Below are positions 5,180 through 6,288 of a DNA stretch of 6,288 nt, one piece after another (position 1 is the stretch's first letter; every line of letters starts with the position of its first letter). Origin of the DNA: Anaerolineaceae bacterium UBA5365 (GTDB lineage Bacteria > Chloroflexota > Anaerolineae > Anaerolineales > Anaerolineaceae); NCBI GenBank assembly GCA_002407905.1, contig DHPL01000042.1, positions 26,996-33,283 of the forward strand, in the 5' to 3' direction. The position numbers and the translations under genes are program-made. The notes under the pieces were generated by a model, which was not told where the DNA came from, searched no databases, and was given only the letters and a program-made list of their open reading frames with translations.

Positions 5180-6091
5180 CTAACCCTTCAATCCAGTAGT
5201 GGCAATGCCCTGTGTAAACTGTTTTTGGGTCAGGAAGTACATGATCAGGATCGGAATCAAGGTGATCACAGCACCGGCCATCAGCAGATGAGTTTGCGGC
5301 CCGGCTTCGTTCACAAAGTTCCACAAACCAACCATGATCGGCCGCCAGGTATCCCGCGTGGTAACCAGCAGCGGCCACTGAAAAGCGTTCCAGGCACCGG
5401 TAAACGCGAAGAGCAGAACGGTCATGATCGGCGCCTTGGAGATTGGCAACACCACCTGAATCAGGAAACGGAAGTGGTCCGCCCCATCAATCCGGGCTGC
5501 GTCCCATAATTCCTTGGGCACCTGTGCAAAAAACTGGCGCAAGAGAAAAATGCTGAACGCGTTGGCCATAAACGGAACCGTTAGGGCCCAATAAGTATTC
5601 AGCCAGGACCCACCCGGGCCCGGCATCGGAATGATATCGCCCCGAATAAGCATGTAATTCGGAATAAGCGTGACGGACTCGGGGATCATCATCGTCGAGA
5701 GCAGAATGGCAAAGAGAATGTTCTTGCCTTTAAATTCGATGCGCCCAAAAGCGTAACCGGCCAGAATGGATGTGAAGAGCAAACCGGCCATGGTACCCAG
5801 CGTAATCAGGATGCTATTGGTGAAATACTTTCCAAAATTGCCCTGGCGGATCGCCTCGGCAAAGTTGGTCCACTGCGGAACCCGCGGTACCAGTACCCGG
5901 GTGATCGTCTCCCCAAGGGTCATCAGCGATGTGGATACCATCCAGAAGAAGGGAAAGATGAAGATGAAAGCGCCAAGGATCAGGATGAGGTAAAGGATCA
6001 GTTTTCCCAGAAAACCGATGCCCTGCTTTTGTCCAACGGCATAAACTTTTACTTTCTTTTTAGGCGTGCTGACACTCAGGGCTTTATCCAT
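5180..6091 (-). CDS. ABC sugar transporter inner-membrane permease (CUT1, MalG/UgpE-like)
   Basis: The 303-residue membrane protein is one half of the importer channel. A basic cytoplasmic N-terminus (residues 10-30) is followed by about six hydrophobic segments near 31-52, 92-113, 125-147, 164-185, 218-240 and 267-287. The cytoplasmic EAA loop that docks onto the ATPase is clear: ELWDAARIDGADHFRFLIQV followed by VLP, at residues 194-216, with the invariant G203 and LP. The periplasmic NFAEAIRQGNFGKYFTNSIL segment (76-95) is typical of MalG/UgpE proteins. The ATG at 6091 overlaps the end of the preceding permease by 8 nt (ATGGATAA), showing tight translational coupling; a GAGAGGG stretch ends 6 nt before it. 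The frame is intact, with TAG at 5180-5182. Substrate specificity is not readable. Confidence 0.95.
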   Translation of the reverse strand: MDKALSVSTPKKKVKVYAVGQKQGIGFLGKLILYLILILGAFIFIFPFFWMVSTSLMTLGETITRVLVPRVPQWTNFAEAIRQGNFGKYFTNSILITLGTMAGLLFTSILAGYAFGRIEFKGKNILFAILLSTMMIPESVTLIPNYMLIRGDIIPMPGPGGSWLNTYWALTVPFMANAFSIFLLRQFFAQVPKELWDAARIDGADHFRFLIQVVLPISKAPIMTVLLFAFTGAWNAFQWPLLVTTRDTWRPIMVGLWNFVNEAGPQTHLLMAGAVITLIPILIMYFLTQKQFTQGIATTGLKG

Positions 6092-6288
6092 AAAAGACCC
6101 TCTCTCCCATAAGCTTGTTCTGAGCGAAGGTTAAGCCCAAAATCACAACAAATAAAACAATGGCTTGCGATGTGGCCACACCGAATTGATTGGCCTTATA
6201 GAAACGGTCGAAGATAAGAAGGCTGGTCGTGATCACCGAATCCTGCGCGCTGGGTGTGCGCATCACGTAAATATGGTTGAATGCCTTA
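6084..6288 (-). CDS. ABC sugar transporter permease, C-terminal fragment (CUT1, MalF/UgpA-like; cut by window edge)
   Basis: The frame runs in from the right edge, starting at the codon for K (6287-6285), and ends with TAA at 6086-6084; about 67 residues are visible. The fragment includes TPSAQDSVITTSLLIFDRFY, then KANQFGVATSQAIVLFVVIL as the last membrane segment, ending AQNKLMGERVFYG. This is the usual C-terminus of UgpA/MalF permeases (T..L...IY..AF....G.A.A.....VI.....Q...-.RVFYG). GTG or ATG codons at 6266 and 6263 are internal, since the match continues upstream of them. It overlaps the next permease gene by 8 nt, and the two would form the heterodimeric channel. The rest of the gene, and possibly an ATPase, would lie to the right. 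Confidence 0.9.
   Translation of the reverse strand, partial: KAFNHIYVMRTPSAQDSVITTSLLIFDRFYKANQFGVATSQAIVLFVVILGLTFAQNKLMGERVFYG

Noticed and set aside
4652..5183. Overlapping plus-strand open frames rich in Gly, Ser and Ala (4652-5122, 4752-5183)
   Set aside because: They mirror the repetitive Pro/Ala linker of the binding lipoprotein in antisense, which explains both the lack of stops and the low-complexity composition.

Overview
The window looks like ordinary chromosomal DNA from a member of the Chloroflexota, most likely an Anaerolineae relative. This is an inference from style: a lipoprotein with a long Thr/Pro/Ala/Glu linker after its lipid-attachment cysteine, CUT1 sugar-transporter proteins, moderate to high GC, good GGAGG ribosome-binding sites, and tRNA and tmRNA genes without an encoded CCA. 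No marker gene allows a firm species call. No phage, insertion sequence, CRISPR array or defence system is visible.

Left part, plus strand (1-3119). The window opens inside a gene for a DUF2344 / TIGR03936 radical-SAM-linked protein, whose stop codon directly abuts the start of a HIT-family (histidine triad) nucleotide-binding protein. A tRNA-Arg gene with anticodon CCG follows, with its own near-perfect -10 box. Next comes ligA, the NAD+-dependent DNA ligase, complete with all expected domains. A promoter and Shine-Dalgarno sequence place its start at 1104, not at the upstream ATG at 1074.

Middle part (3120-3625). There is no protein gene here, but the stretch is nearly all functional. A 10-bp perfect hairpin separates ligA from a convergent tmRNA gene (ssrA, minus strand, 3151-3552). 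The tmRNA's tRNA-like ends are clear, and its tag reading frame encodes ANNRTSYAALPLAA. The ssrA promoter lies inside the terminator hairpin of the next minus-strand gene: the -35 box occupies the hairpin loop.

Right part, minus strand (3626-6288). This is an ABC sugar-type importer operon of the CUT1 (MalFG/UgpAE) class, transcribed leftward. It holds the C-terminal end of one permease (cut by the window edge), a second complete permease overlapping it by 8 nt, and a substrate-binding lipoprotein that ends at a strong terminator. No ATPase gene is seen in the window. The substrate cannot be read from the sequence; the binding protein most resembles the UgpB/MalE-type group.

Nothing here clearly amounts to a new biological system. 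The most notable features are the promoter-in-terminator arrangement at ssrA, the tmRNA tag, and small deviations in LigA and the importer layout.
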